64,000 bases of DNA. Source: Takakia lepidozioides. Lineage: Eukaryota > Streptophyta > Takakiopsida > Takakiales > Takakiaceae. Within the stretch, counting starts at the first letter, position 1; each line of letters starts with the position of its first letter. The notes under the pieces were generated by a model that did not search any database, was not told where the DNA came from, and saw nothing but the letters and a program-made list of their open reading frames with translations. Positions 34,860 through 45,840 of this stretch are shown in pieces. Both the position numbers and the translations under genes were made by a program. The stretch covers positions 73,636,756 through 73,700,755 of the forward strand of contig CM060731.1 of the NCBI GenBank assembly GCA_030704615.1. Reading direction: 5' to 3'.

Positions 34860-35540
34860 TATCTACCATCTACCCATGACCATCTACCCATGCAGGTTTC
34901 TTGTAGCTATCCTTCCACAGGGAATCATCGGTAATCTAGAGCTTGAAATCCGGCTTTCTTGGATGATCTGGACCCACACTCTATCCCTGCTCCTTCAGCT
35001 ATCCATGCCTCTGCATAGATCATGCATATATCCTTGCATTGCTGTTAGCAGCTGACAATGACAGCCTACATGTGTTCCAGCAAACACCCAACTCAACTTA
35101 CCACACAAATTTCTATTCTCAATTGCATATGTTACTCTCTGTAATCCAACAGGCATTTACCTTTTTGCCTCGGTTGTCCCACCATTGACTGGGGTCAGAA
35201 AAGTATTCATTCCACAGCTTCCCCTCATCTCCGTTAACTATTTTTCGATACTTTCCTGTTGTCACATTGGCAATATCATGTCAAAGTCACTCCAAACTAG
35301 ATTCACTCAACCAGCTAACTTGCAGACATTGAAATTTAGGGCCGGTTCTGATAAGAGGGAAAAACAGGGTGAAATGTGTTGAAGAAGGTGCCTTTATTAG
35401 CAGTGCTTGATTTTATCAATTGTGCCGCTACTCCTGCGGCTTCCAGTTCACCATCTACCCATGCAGGTTTCTTATAGCTAAATCCACAGGTAATCATAGG
35501 TAATCATGTGCTTGAAATCTGGCCCTCTTGGATGAATCTG
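34860..35540. repeat. Dispersed repeat inside the CACTA element
   Basis: A block beginning near CATCTACCCATGCAGGTTTC and continuing through ATCTGGACCCA and CTATCCCTGCTC occurs at about 34889, 35452 and, less complete, 37062. A second shared block (CATTGGCAGTATCATGTCAAAGTCACTCCAA type) occurs near 34840, 35265 and 36870. Evidence of internal duplication of the captured DNA. Confidence 0.7.
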
Positions 35541-35799
35541 GACCCATACTCTATCCCTGCTCTTTCAGCTATCACTGCTTCTGCACAAATCATGCATACT
35601 TCCTTGCCTTGCAGCTGATAATGACAGCCTACATTTGTTCTAGGAAACACCCAACTCAGCTTATCACACTAGTTCCTATGCTGAATTGCGTCTGCCCTCT
35701 ATAATATAACAGGCATTAACCTTTTTCCCTCGGTTGTCCCACCATTCCACAACTTCTCCTCGTCTCTGTGACCTGTTTCTGGATACTTTCCTGTTGTCA

Positions 35800-36130
35800 C
35801 ATTGGCATCATGTCAAAGTTCAGATCGACATCTAGTACAATTCCACCACGAACCTCTTTGCTATTTTGCAGGGCTGCCAGGCTTGCACACATGTTGCAAA
35901 TGTAACAAACGCGATGTGGTTGCGCTGCAGTATCCCTTCCCACACCACTCTCCAAAGGGCCTCCATCCCGTGCCGCTGTTGTGCATATCCTGGGATCATC
36001 ATCCTCCATGCACCCCAATTTGGCATACAAGTCCACAAGGGCATAGTTCAGAACAACATTTGTTTAATTCCAGCTTGGACGATCAACATCACAAACCCCG
36101 TCTTCACTCATTGCCTACTCTAGGTAAGTG
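35800..36130 (-). pseudogene. Captured PPR-gene fragment 1
   Basis: Minus-strand reading gives ALVDLYAKLGCMEDD, then NHIAFVTFATCVQA, and in a neighbouring frame MCASLAALQNSKEVRGGIV. These match the PLS-type pentatricopeptide repeat pattern (ALVDMYAKCG, ACASLAAL..GKEVH), which belongs to organellar RNA-editing/processing proteins. Several frameshifts; not functional. Confidence 0.7.
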
Positions 36131-36289
36131 CAATTATGGGCTAGGCTGGTACCACATCTCATTCAGCCATATTATCAAAACAACCATGTATCCTTGTAGT
36201 TGCACCCTGCAACCTTGGCATACATGTCCACTACGGCAACCTTCAGAATCACATCAAATACAATACCAGCTTTGACAATATCACCGTGG

Positions 36290-36560
36290 ACCTCTGTACC
36301 CTTTTTCAGGGCTGTCAGGCGTGCATTTGACATACATATCCACCAAGGCTGTGTTTAGAGTGACATCTAGTGGTACAATTCCAGATTTGATAATGGACCT
36401 TTGCGTCCTTTCCAGGGCTACCAGGCTCGCATTTGACATACATGTACACCAGGGGAATGTTCAGAATGACATCAGGTACAATTCCAGCTTTGATGATGTC
36501 ACCATGAACCTCTTGGCCCCTTCCCAGGGCTGCTAGGCTCGCATATGCATATTAACAAAC
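36290..36560 (-). pseudogene. Captured PPR-gene fragment 2
   Basis: Minus-strand reading gives AYASLAALGRGQEVHGDIIK, then AGIVPDVILN and VYMYVKC, a PPR-type S/L motif pair. The same pattern begins again in a shifted frame, indicating two or three tandem duplicates of one captured exon piece. Confidence 0.75.
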
Positions 36561-36659
36561 ACAAATGAACATGACCTGGTTTGGCTTCATCCTTTCCCAC
36601 ATCATTTGTTCTTAGGTTTCCAAAGCCTTACTCCCACACCTATGCTACACACACCTTAC

Positions 36660-36830
36660 AAACATGGCAGTCCACAACACCACATCTCATTTAGCCATGT
36701 TGTCGAACTCTCCCTTTGCATCAGGCTTGCTGCACCCACATTTGGCATACATGTCCGCTAGGGCATTGGTCAGAATGACAACTAGTACAGTTTCAGCTTT
36801 GACGATGGCACATGGTCAAGAGATATCCCA
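36660..36830 (-). pseudogene. Captured PPR-gene fragment 3
   Basis: Minus-strand reading gives ILTNALADMYAKCGC and later FDNMAK-stop-DVVLWTAM, the PPR pattern ALxDMYAKCG...VFDxMxxxDVVxWTAM. One in-frame stop. Same source type as the other two fragments. Confidence 0.75.
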
Positions 36831-37269
36831 ATATCCCGCTACCAATGGGTTCAATGCATACTCTTGTCACATTGGCAGTATCATGTCAAAGTCACTCCAA
36901 CTAGATTCACTCAACCAGCTAACTTGCATAATTGAACATGAAAATTTAGGGCCGATTCTGATAAGAGGGGAAAATAGGGTGAAATGTGTTTTCAGAAGGT
37001 GCCTTCATTAGCAGTGCTTGATTGTATCAATTGTGCTGCTGCTGCTGCGGCTTCCAATTGACCATCTACCCATGCAGGTTTCTTGTATCTATCCTTCCAC
37101 AGGGAATCATAGATAATCTGGAGCTTGAAATCTGACCCTCTTCCACACTCTATCCATGCTCCTTCAGCTATCTATGCCTCTGCACAAAATCATGCATACA
37201 ACAATCATTCCAGCAAACACCCCCAACCCTACTTATCAATGAGCAACGAGCTAACTTACATAATTCAAT

Positions 37270-38195
37270 ATGCATCTCAAGGCCGAGTCTGATGAGAGGG
37301 CAAAACAGGCTGAAATAGGTCGAAGAAGAACCCATAGAGGATTTGACCGACCATCAACCTAAAAGGACCTCTTGTGTGTGCTGCTTGTGTCTTGTAGTCA
37401 GGTAATGTCGGATTGGTCAGTGAGAACCAGCACGGTGCAGATGAGCAGGCAGAGATTGAAACACGGCCTGCTAAGACCAAGCTGACTCTCCCAAGAACCT
37501 TGAAACATCAGGAAGAATACCAAATCATGGTACTAACATGAGCCAACAGCCCACATTTGCAGGATGGACAAACTTCTTCACATCGTACATTAAGGAAAAG
37601 CCACACCTTGCCATTGCGGTTGTCGCACCATCGTGAAGGATCTTTAAAAATCTCATGCCAACTCTGCTCCGTGCTGCAAATGAAGGGCCGAGTCTGATGA
37701 GAGGGCAAAACAGGCTGAAATAGGTCGAAGAAGAAGGTGCCCTCACCACATTGTCCTCGACCTTGTGTCATGGCCCATGGAGGATTTGACTGACCATGAA
37801 CCCAAGAGGACCTCTTCAGTGTGCTGCTTGTTTCTGTAGTCAGGTAATGTCGGATTGGTCAGTGAGAACCACCACGGTGCAGCTGAGTGGGCAGAGATTG
37901 AAACACGGCCTGCTAAGACCAAGCTAACTCTCCCAAGAACCTTGTAAACATCAGGAAGAATACCAAATCATGGTACTAACAGGAGCCAACAACCCACATT
38001 TGCAGGATGGACAAACTTCTTCACATCGTACATTAAGAAAAAACCACACCTTGCGATTGCGGTTGTCCCACCATCGTGAAGGATCTTTTAGAAACTCATG
38101 CCAGCTCTGCTCTGTGCTGTAAAATCAGGGCCGAGCGGGTAGAGATTGAAACACGGCTTGCTAAGACGAAGCTGACTCTCCCAAGAACGGCAGGC
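37270..38195. repeat. Tandem ~410-bp repeat inside the CACTA element
   Basis: Two long units (about 37280-37680 and 37685-38105) share GCCGAGTCTGATGAGAGGGC, AGAACCTTG..AACATCAGGAAG and CACATTTGCAGGATGGACAA. A partial third unit runs to 38190. Units differ by point changes only, so the duplication is fairly young. Confidence 0.8.
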
Positions 38196-39103
38196 TCCTA
38201 GCCGAAACCTCCTCGCACACATACCGTAGCGTTTCTAGGGTTGCTTGCTCCAAATGCGAAGGTTGATCCAACTACGGGCCTCCCATGCATGTTTGCCCTC
38301 TCTCCCGCTCGCTCGCTCTAAGTCCCAACCCTCTCTCTCTCTCCCTCCCGCTCGCTCTAAGTCTGTTCACGCTACCGTGATGGGCAACTTTTTAAGTTTT
38401 TTAACCTTTTTGTAAACCCTAAAAGCCCCTCTTTGATTTTTTTTTTTTAAATTTTATTTTCTTAAAGGAAACCACAGGTCCTTGAGGAGGGGGGGAAATT
38501 CACCCGCCTTCATTTATGGGCCATAAGACGTACAGGACGATCAACGCCCAGACATACTGTCACGAACAATCCCACACACGGGATAAGGCAGCGGGTTTGA
38601 ACCCCAAACCACCAGGGCGACACACTGTGCACTTACCAGCCGATGTGTTTTTTTTTTAAATTGCATTTAAAAAAAAAATTGATTCTAGTGGCCAGAGTCT
38701 CCATTTTTTCAAAATATAAATACTCATATATTATATATATAACCAGAAAAGCATGTGTTGACATGTGCAGTCATGTAGTGATTTATCCATGTGATGATCT
38801 GGCAGAATGCATTAGAGTGAGAGTCATGAAGTCATATGTCTTTCTAGCAATATACACACGTCATTCTAGTGTAGCCATGACCGTGACTAGTAGTCATATC
38901 TGCCATGCCAATATTCGTGGTCAAACATGTTTGACCTGTGTTCCGCAGAGTCCGGAGCCATGCAGTCGCATATACGCCTTCCCCAGACCTGCATTATGAC
39001 TTCAAAAGCATTTTACGACTGCAAATGGCATTTCTGCCACAAATCTGTCATGACTGCGCACCCATGGGAGTCGTAAAAGCCGCAATCTGTTGTAGTGTAC
39101 TCA

Positions 39104-39791
39104 CGTTTGGCATTGTCAACAACAAATATTTTACATCCTCTTTTAGGCCACATCGAAACTGACTAATGAGACTCTTCTCATTCCAGTCGAGGTCGCACGC
39201 AAGTTGTCAAAATTCGGCAGCATAAACGGAAACTGGACGTGCTCATTGTCGAGGATTTCGCATCTTTGTCTCTGCAACTCTTTCTCTATCATTCCCTCCA
39301 AACGTTGCAGTGAACTCGGACATGAACGCTTCAAAATTGTATAGTAAATGCGAATTTTTCTTTAATAGCGGTGCAAACCAAAATAGGGCAGTGCCGGATA
39401 GAAGGATGCCCACAAATCCCACTTGAATACCTTCATCAGGGTAGCGTTGTGGATGTAGTCGTAGGAACAATCGTACTTGTTGAACAAAACCGCGAAATCT
39501 TGATCTCGTCCCATCAAATTTTTCAGGCATGCTGATCTTTGGTTCCCTTGTAATCTGTTGAAGATTTGGAGGAACCGTTGCAGTAGGATTTATTGTAGTA
39601 GAGACTCGTAAGGTTGAAGATCCATTGTTCGACTCCTTCAAATCTGAAATTTGTTGTTGCAAATTATTGAGAGCGTTGCCAAGATCTTGAGATTAATCAA
39701 CTTGTACTTGGGCAGTAGATGCATGAAATTCTTGCATCTGGAACTGAAGACTCTGCAATGTGGCGACCATTTCCGCAAATGTGTCTTCCAT
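39104..39791 (-). pseudogene. Gypsy-2 gag N-terminal part
   Basis: Starts MEDTFAEMVATLQSLQ at 39791, parallel to Gypsy-1. A TAA replaces Gln at about 39694 (VD-stop-SQDLGNAL). It continues FVQQVRLFLRLHPQRYP and is interrupted by the CACTA element at 39097. Confidence 0.85.
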
Positions 39792-39829
39792 CTTAACTAA
39801 CTAAGGAACAAACTTTAGTCTCGCCAAAC

Positions 39830-40237
39830 TGTCAATGACGAGAACATGACTGAACACAAACAAGAGATCAGACTAGAGATACAAGACTAGGCAAGAAGTC
39901 AAGGTCAGCGTGGCCGTATGCACGATGAGTAAATATGAATCAAGACAATCTTTATAACAATGAACAAGAGTACAAGATATTGGAACACGACTTGAATACT
40001 GGAATGCTGGAAACTAGACTGGAGTACCAGATCTTGGAAACTGGGCTAAAGTACTGGGAACTGGAAACAAGAGTAGCTTGAACTGGTGTTGGTGAGACTG
40101 GACACTCGTTGGCGAGACTGAAGAGTGTCCAGTCTCGCCTCCTATATATACTGACTAGTAAAAAGTCTCCTAAGAAGCTTCCCTTATGGAGGTTTCTTGA
40201 TGGAGAAGTTTTCAAGAGTAAACAAAGGTTTCTTGAT
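39830..40237 (-). repeat. Gypsy-2 5' LTR, truncated
   Basis: Begins TGTCAATGACGAGAAC in plus coordinates. It follows the other LTRs until TTTCTTGAT at 40230-40237, where homology ends and Gypsy-3 sequence begins. The missing part is the outer (U3) side. Confidence 0.9.
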
Positions 40238-40610
40238 AGTTTTGCTGACATTGGTCTGTCTGATGATCATGTAGATCAATTGCATCTCCCAGCACAATTT
40301 GTCGCTGGACCCCCGGTCAGTCCCCTCACTACTGTGCAATCTGCTTATCTTGATCAAGTCCTGACTGATATCAAAATTGGCTTTGGTCTCACTGACAATG
40401 AGAGGTCTCGTTTATATCTTTTGGGAGGAGGCAGGGATAACAAAGTCAGCGGGAGTGCAAAGAAGAGTGGTGTTACCTGGGATTGGAATGGGAGGGCCAC
40501 TCTTCTTACCAGGCAAAGGTGGCTGCCATTGATACAGGATGAAGGGAGCCGTCTTGACAAAGTTAAAGTAGTGTGTCCAGTTGTATTGCTCACCCACCTG
40601 CCGCTTTGTT

Positions 40611-41219
40611 TCAGCAATAAGGGTTCGCATGTGGGAGAGATGTGCAGTGGCACAACCAGCAGGCAAGGAGACAGAGTTGAGCTGCACCTTGTGGGGGGGA
40701 GGAGCTGCCACTGGTAAGCCACATGACGTTTTCAACCACATCAATTTTTGCCCCTGCAGCACACATCCAATCCAAGCCTAACATCAACTGATCACCAATG
40801 GTGACGATATAAGTTAGTGTGACTGACTTGCAACTGACCTTAATGGGGACGGTGACCAAACCTAGGGGTTCATAACGTGTGCCATCTGCAATGGTCACCT
40901 GCAGACCCTTGGCTGGAGTGAGCTTGAGACCAAGTAGTCGAACCACGGACAATGGAACAGCAGACATAGTACAGCCTGTGTCAACAACACATGAAAACGA
41001 GAGATGCCCTATGTGACATTGAGTCATGAGAAGGTGCACTCTCTCCTTCCTAAGCTTTCTATTGGCTTCACAATGCATCATTTTGAATTCATTGGACAAC
41101 ATTACAGAAACAATGGAGTCATCCTTCGCAGGGTGTGTGGGAGACCGACCGCTTGGCCCCTTCACAAGCGATCGGGTTCGTTTAAAGGCTGTTTGCCCCT
41201 CTGTTCTCGTTGAATACAT
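40611..41219 (-). pseudogene. Gypsy-3 aspartic protease
   Basis: Retropepsin signature VVDTGCTMSAVPL followed by GLQVTIADGTRYEPLGLV and the second hydrophobic block LMLGLDWMCAAGAKID, typical of Ty3-type protease. Downstream the frame degenerates before any reverse transcriptase. Confidence 0.85.
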
Positions 41220-41299
41220 TTGTGTTCTTCAATCATACCAAGGACAAGAGCGGCATAAGTGCAGAAGCGGGTCCAGTGCTCAAGTGACCCACAAATGAA

Positions 41300-42392
41300 A
41301 CAGGCCACACGTTTACCTTGAACCTCATACCGTGGGCCAGTCTGAGTGTGGCCACGATGAGAGTCAACAGGAGGAGGCTTGGCAGGTGCAGCCCTCTAGG
41401 ATCCTTCTGCCCTCACAGCCTGAAGCTGAGTACGCAACTCTTGTTGTAGGTTTTTAACTTCCTCCAGCAATGTGGGAGAGGCCTCTGTAGAGCCACCCTT
41501 AACCATGGCAACCCCATGAGAACAGTTGGAAGCATGCTGATGAGCAGAATGAACAACAAGTTGACAACCTTTGCCTAGTTTAGCATTCTTAAACCGCATG
41601 CGCTCATCCATCATCTCTACCATATGCCTCTCATTGCGATAAGGATGCTTTTTGTAGGTAGACTTGATTAGAGGCAGACAATCCGGTAATGAAGTAGGTT
41701 TTAAGGATGGCAGTGCATTTAGAAGGTACCTGAATGGCCTTGACCACCGTGGTTTTCAAGTCAGTATAGTATTTCCTGATACTCTCACCAGGTTGATAAC
41801 GACGATCGAGCATGGTGTAATTAATGAGCATGTCTGCACGAAACAACTGAGGCGCCAACTGCTTGGCCACTCCCCATCGCAACTCACCCTGATCCTTGAT
41901 ACTAGCTTGAAAGAGGCCACGAGCCTCACCTTTGAGACAAAAACGAAAGGAATCAGTAATCATAGAAGCTGGCAGCTCATTGAATTTGACACTCATCTCA
42001 AAAAAATTGAGGAAGTTGTCAAAGTCTTGGCCTACCTCATAGTCAGGATAAGGCCGTTTGTGAGCACGATGAACCTCCTTGAGCTGGGTAACTGAATGCG
42101 AACCTACTTGTTTATCCAAAAAGAGCTGCATAAGAGCTGGACAACTAGACAGCATAGCCATAGCATCACAAATGCCCTGAATATTTAGGTTAGGCACATT
42201 ACCAGAGGCTGGAGGGACCCCTTGGGTCGGACTGGTATTATCACCTGGCCGTGGCTCTTCAGGAGACAAGGTTTCAGATATAGGATCAGGAAGAGCGTCA
42301 CCATCATCTTTCACATCATCAGTAAGATCCACATCATGCAACTCATCTAGCACATTCCAGGGCTCCTTGCCAGACCGAGTAGTGACAGACAT
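41300..42392 (-). pseudogene. Gypsy-3 gag
   Basis: Starts MSVTTRSGKEPWNVLDEL. The capsid-like region includes DYEVGQDFDNFLNFFEM, LKGEARGLFQ and DRRYQPGESIRKYYTDLKT. A frameshift near 41640 moves to MDERMRFKNAKLGKG, then a TAG near 41397, then the zinc knuckle CFICGSLEHWTRFC at about 41310-41270. Sequence is unlike Gypsy-1/2 gag. Confidence 0.8.
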
Positions 42393-42425
42393 TGTAGTTG
42401 GTCGTGTTTAAAAAAATCAAAGTGG

Positions 42426-43355
42426 TTACCTTCTACTGGAGGATCGTGCAGGACGCAATTTGGACTCCCAGTACTTGATACAATAGCCACTTATGAACCT
42501 GTGTTTGTGAAGCATGTAAACACCTTCACCCAGAAAGTGCCACAGTTCTTCGTCCACTTTGAGCCAAAAAGCCACGCGAACAATGGAGCGGATAAGCTTT
42601 TCCTTGGCAAGTAGTGTATGCACTGGATAATCAGTAACAGGAAAGCCAGGCAAGTAGTAACCCAGTCGTTCCTGTCTAAACACAAGAGCAGGGAAAATCA
42701 AAATATCATGCACAGTATGAGGAAAGCGAGAGATGGGAATGCCTGCGACATGGTCATCCCAAATGATGTCCACACTGCAGTCAGGTTTCCAGGTAGGCCG
42801 CAGGTTGGCCAAGACAAGTGAACTGCCACCTTTCACCAGCTCCCACAGACGATGCGCACTGGGTAAGTTGGGCGGAAGGAAGTTCTCACACTCGCCAGTA
42901 ACCTCCCCAGCTACGGTGAATTGCGGAATACCAAGTTCAGCCCACGACAGCCGGCAACCCTTCAGGAGCTTGTCTTTGGCCTCAAGTAATGGAAGCTTGC
43001 GGGCTATCTCCGCAACAAAGAGTCACTGCAGGGCCTTGGCCGCTCGGGCCCCTTCAAAGGCTTGGATACACTTCCGCCACTGCTCCGTTTTTTCTTGCGG
43101 GGTGTGGGTGGGCTTCAGACCCTCCAACGCAGCGGTCAACTCAAACTGAGCCACCCAGTGATCAGAAGATGTGTCGAGGATTAATTCAGGGCGTTCAACC
43201 GGGGCACCAAGGGGCGGATAATCAACTTCAACCACTAGGCTAGGATCAACCGAAGCACGCACAATGCTAGCTAAAATTGACTCAAAATGACCAGCAGGAG
43301 TTTCCTTGTACTCCTTGAGCTCAGCGTTAGTTGAAGGATCAAAAGACGAGGCCAT
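42426..43355 (-). pseudogene. ORF upstream of gag in Gypsy-3
   Basis: 309-codon frame starting MASSFDPSTNAELKEYKETP, broken by a single TGA at 43025-43023. Later blocks are LFVAEIARKLPLLEAKDKL, HRLWELVKGGSSLVLANL, DIIWDDHVAGIPI and WLKVDEELWHFLGEGVYML. No known domain recognised. Its place before gag and on the same strand suggests an accessory or captured gene of the element. Confidence 0.45.
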
Positions 43356-44090
43356 TGCCGCAGGTTGCAGAAGTGTAAGCAGATACCGTGAAAGCCAGGA
43401 GCAAGCAAAAACACGAGCGAAAACTGAAACAGTAGAGCGCCGCCATGGTAACAGTGTTAGCGTACAACTACCTGACGTACAAGGAAGAATGTGCAGCTAA
43501 TGATTAACGAAATCCTGCAACCCCATCTCCACCAAGATTCTCGCCTACCCCGTTATTTCTCTTCCTCTAGGGGTATTGAGCTATAAGGGGGATGTATGCT
43601 CGGTAAAGCAGGCTAGCGAGATAGGCAGGATCCAATGGAGAGGAGTCAGAATCACTCACGCACCGTCACAGCACATCCTATCCAAAACTCCCACACAGAT
43701 ACAATAGGGTTTCACACCAAACTTACACCGCCGCCTTAAGCGTCGTGTTGATCCCTTTTATAAACGAAGGCCCACAATCTTATCTAACCAAGTGGCAAGC
43801 CCTGATTGGTCACTTGGATGCCATCCGGGTGTCTGTCCAGATAGGACACCACCTCATTCTATTTTAGAGATAATTAGCTGTTAACATAAGACAATACTTA
43901 GTTTAAAAATAGATTGTTTCCAGCTGTTTCATCCAAGCCCTTTTTCAACGGTCATCATCCAACGTCTGTTCATCCAATGTCGAAAAGGTAGGTAGAAGGA
44001 ATCTGGCCATTACAAAACCCACTTCAAAATTAATTACTAAGGCTGAAAATTCACTATTTCTAGAAAATAGACATAAGGTAGGAATTCATC
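43356..44090. other. Possible Gypsy-3 leader and LTR
   Basis: No gene seen. A minus-strand TATA-like string near 43757-43764 and position relative to Gypsy-3 suggest a 5' LTR. No terminal repeat could be paired because the other LTR is absent. Confidence 0.3.
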
Positions 44091-44094
44091 TAAG

Positions 44095-45130
44095 CTAAAA
44101 CCCGGATCCGGACCCGGACTTGGCTCCGAAAAAAAACCCGCACCCGGACTTGGCGGGTTCCTTAAAAAGGCAGAACCCGCACAACATTGGTTTGAACCTG
44201 AGATCTAGAGGCTAGGGGCTATGTATTGAAGGCTTAGAGGATTGTTTGGACCTATTAGGCCAATTCCCTATGGTCCCACATCTTGATAATGGTTTTTGGG
44301 CAATGAGAGGGGGTTAGAAAATTATCTAGAGGCCAAGCCATGGAATCCGGGTCCGGGTTCGGGTCCGGGTTTGTCAACACGGACTCGGGTTAGGGTCCGG
44401 GTAGTTGTTGGGAAATATTAGCGGGTTCACGGGTCCGGATCCGGGTCCTAATTTATTGATTAAATAAATTAGAGAAATAATATTAATTAGGGATAACATT
44501 ATTTTTGGCTGGAAAAAACTTTAAATCCTAATAATGAATTTTATTTTTAGAGACATTCCTTCAAAATATACCATGAATATGAATATGTATACCACGAATA
44601 AGAATTAAAATAGAAGTTTGAGTTCCATTTTCTATTTTTCAATATCAATTCTTTAAACATGTTAAGAATAGTAATAATCCTCAAGGGTAGATCACTATAG
44701 CATGGATGTGTGGGATCTGGCCTAACTATGACGCCTCCTTTGGGAGGTATAAATTATGGTCCATAGGGCACAACTTTGTGACACCACTATGTGGATTGAA
44801 CCCACAACCGCTTTTGAGGTGGTATGTGGGCATTATCAATGGGCTACAACGTGGTGGGGTTGGCTGCTGCAGTGGCCTATTGCTGCTTGTCCCCTCCACA
44901 CATATGACAACACCTACCAAATCTAAGGTGGACCCCATATGCCCCATCTAAAATTAAGACCCGGACCCTAACCCGCAACATTGGCCCGCGGGTAGCGGGT
45001 TTAAGGGGTTCTGGACCCAGCAGGCGGGCCCGGGTTTTTTGTGATAGCACGGGTGCGGGTGCGGGTAACCCGGATCCTAACCCGCCGGGTACCCGCCTTC
45101 AAAACCCGGACCTGCACAACACTGGTTCAA
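44095..45130. repeat. CCGGGT-rich repeat element
   Basis: Both ends and the middle (about 44096-44180, 44345-44455, 44950-45120) are dense in ACCCGG/CCGGGT motifs, such as CCGGGTCCGGGTTCGGGTCC. The left end reads mostly ACCCGG and the middle CCGGGT, giving large inverted potential. ACCCGCACAACATTGG at the left (44167-44182) recurs in similar form at the right (CCTGCACAACACTGG). The remainder is AT-rich and noncoding. Probably a non-autonomous element, superfamily not assigned. Confidence 0.5.
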
Positions 45131-45840
45131 ACCCCCCTAGAGCTAAAATGACTTGTTAAAATACCAGATGAAAAACTGCATTTATCATCCTACCTTCATC
45201 CGTCCTACATCCATTCTGTAGATGAAATATTGCTTATCTCATCCGCCAATCATCCATCCATGCCTCACCATCCACTATTCCACATTCCTCAAAAAACGCT
45301 CCTCACATATGAATAATATATTTTGGTGGATCCGTTGTTGGTTCCTCCACCTTATCTAAGTGCATTTTAAGGCTGGGTGCAACCGGAAATGACTCATTCT
45401 CCCACTTCAAACCCCCTTCTACCCCTCCCAAAAGCTTTGTACTTATCGTCCGCTTTTCGTAAGCAAGGTGTCTCGGTGTGAGCCGAGCGGCCGATTTTCG
45501 ATCTGACCACCAATGACATACCAAAACGAAGGCCTCGAAGACCAAAAAGTATTTTCCTAGCTAAGACCCCCCCTTAATTTCTTACCCACTGGTCCGGACC
45601 ATCCTGGTTACCCGCTGGTGGCAACGTAGCGTGGCAGCACGTGGTAGGGCGGGCCAACGGACCGCTGGTCGCGGCCGCCCGGGTAAAGCGACGGACCGCT
45701 AGGTAAAGCCAGAGTACGCTTAGGTGCCCAGCACTGCCTAACCTCCCTGCGTGGCTGTTGTCGAGCAGCTTGGGGATTGGGGTGGTCAACGCCTCGGATT
45801 CCGCTTGGCATGTTTTGAACCTATATGGAAGGAGATGGAC
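45131..45840. other. Intergenic, GC-rich patch, no gene
   Basis: 45590-45800 is GC-rich with several open frames on both strands, none with protein-like motifs. Treated as noncoding. Confidence 0.4.

Larger units (their letters stand above)
34194..39097. mobile_element. Non-autonomous CACTA transposon with captured gene fragments
   Basis: The terminal inverted repeat is about 26 bp, CACTACAACAAATTGCGG then CTTTTACG at the left. The right end matches with one mismatch. It is flanked by TAC at 34191-34193 and 39098-39100. The uninterrupted gag of Gypsy-1 has a single TAC at this point, which confirms the 3-bp duplication and exact borders. The CACTA terminus and 3-bp duplication are diagnostic of the En/Spm superfamily. 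No transposase is encoded. The interior holds PPR-gene fragments, dispersed and tandem repeats, an AT-rich block at 34575-34640, and GACTGC/GCAGTC-type subterminal repeats. Confidence 0.93.
30072..40237 (-). mobile_element. Ty3/gypsy chromodomain retrotransposon, truncated and interrupted (Gypsy-2)
   Basis: Same family as Gypsy-1, opposite orientation. From its 5' side: LTR fragment (40237-39830), gag start (39791), CACTA insertion (39097-34194), gag end (34188-33838), protease remnant, N-terminal reverse transcriptase, a deletion, RNase H end, integrase, chromodomain, extra ORF, 3' LTR. The 5' LTR lacks about its first third because the sequence switches to Gypsy-3 at 40238. No target duplication can be tested, since one end is missing. 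Confidence 0.9.
40238..43355 (-). mobile_element. Third Ty3/gypsy element, partial and unrelated to the others (Gypsy-3)
   Basis: Minus-strand order: an upstream ORF (43355-42426), gag (42392-41300) with a CCHC knuckle, and an aspartic protease (41219-40611). Sequence stops at 40238 in the protease to reverse-transcriptase linker, where the Gypsy-2 LTR begins. Reverse transcriptase, integrase and 3' LTR are absent. A 5' LTR may lie at about 43500-43960, with a TATA-like string near 43757-43764 in the correct orientation, but its partner is missing. Confidence 0.8.

Noticed and set aside
38585-38640. tRNA- or SINE-like B box (GGGTTTGAACCCC)
   Set aside because: No A box or cloverleaf could be found around it; a similar string near 44790 also lacks context.
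40109-40717. 202-codon plus-strand frame
   Set aside because: Crosses the Gypsy-2 LTR to Gypsy-3 junction and is antisense to the latter; chance frame.
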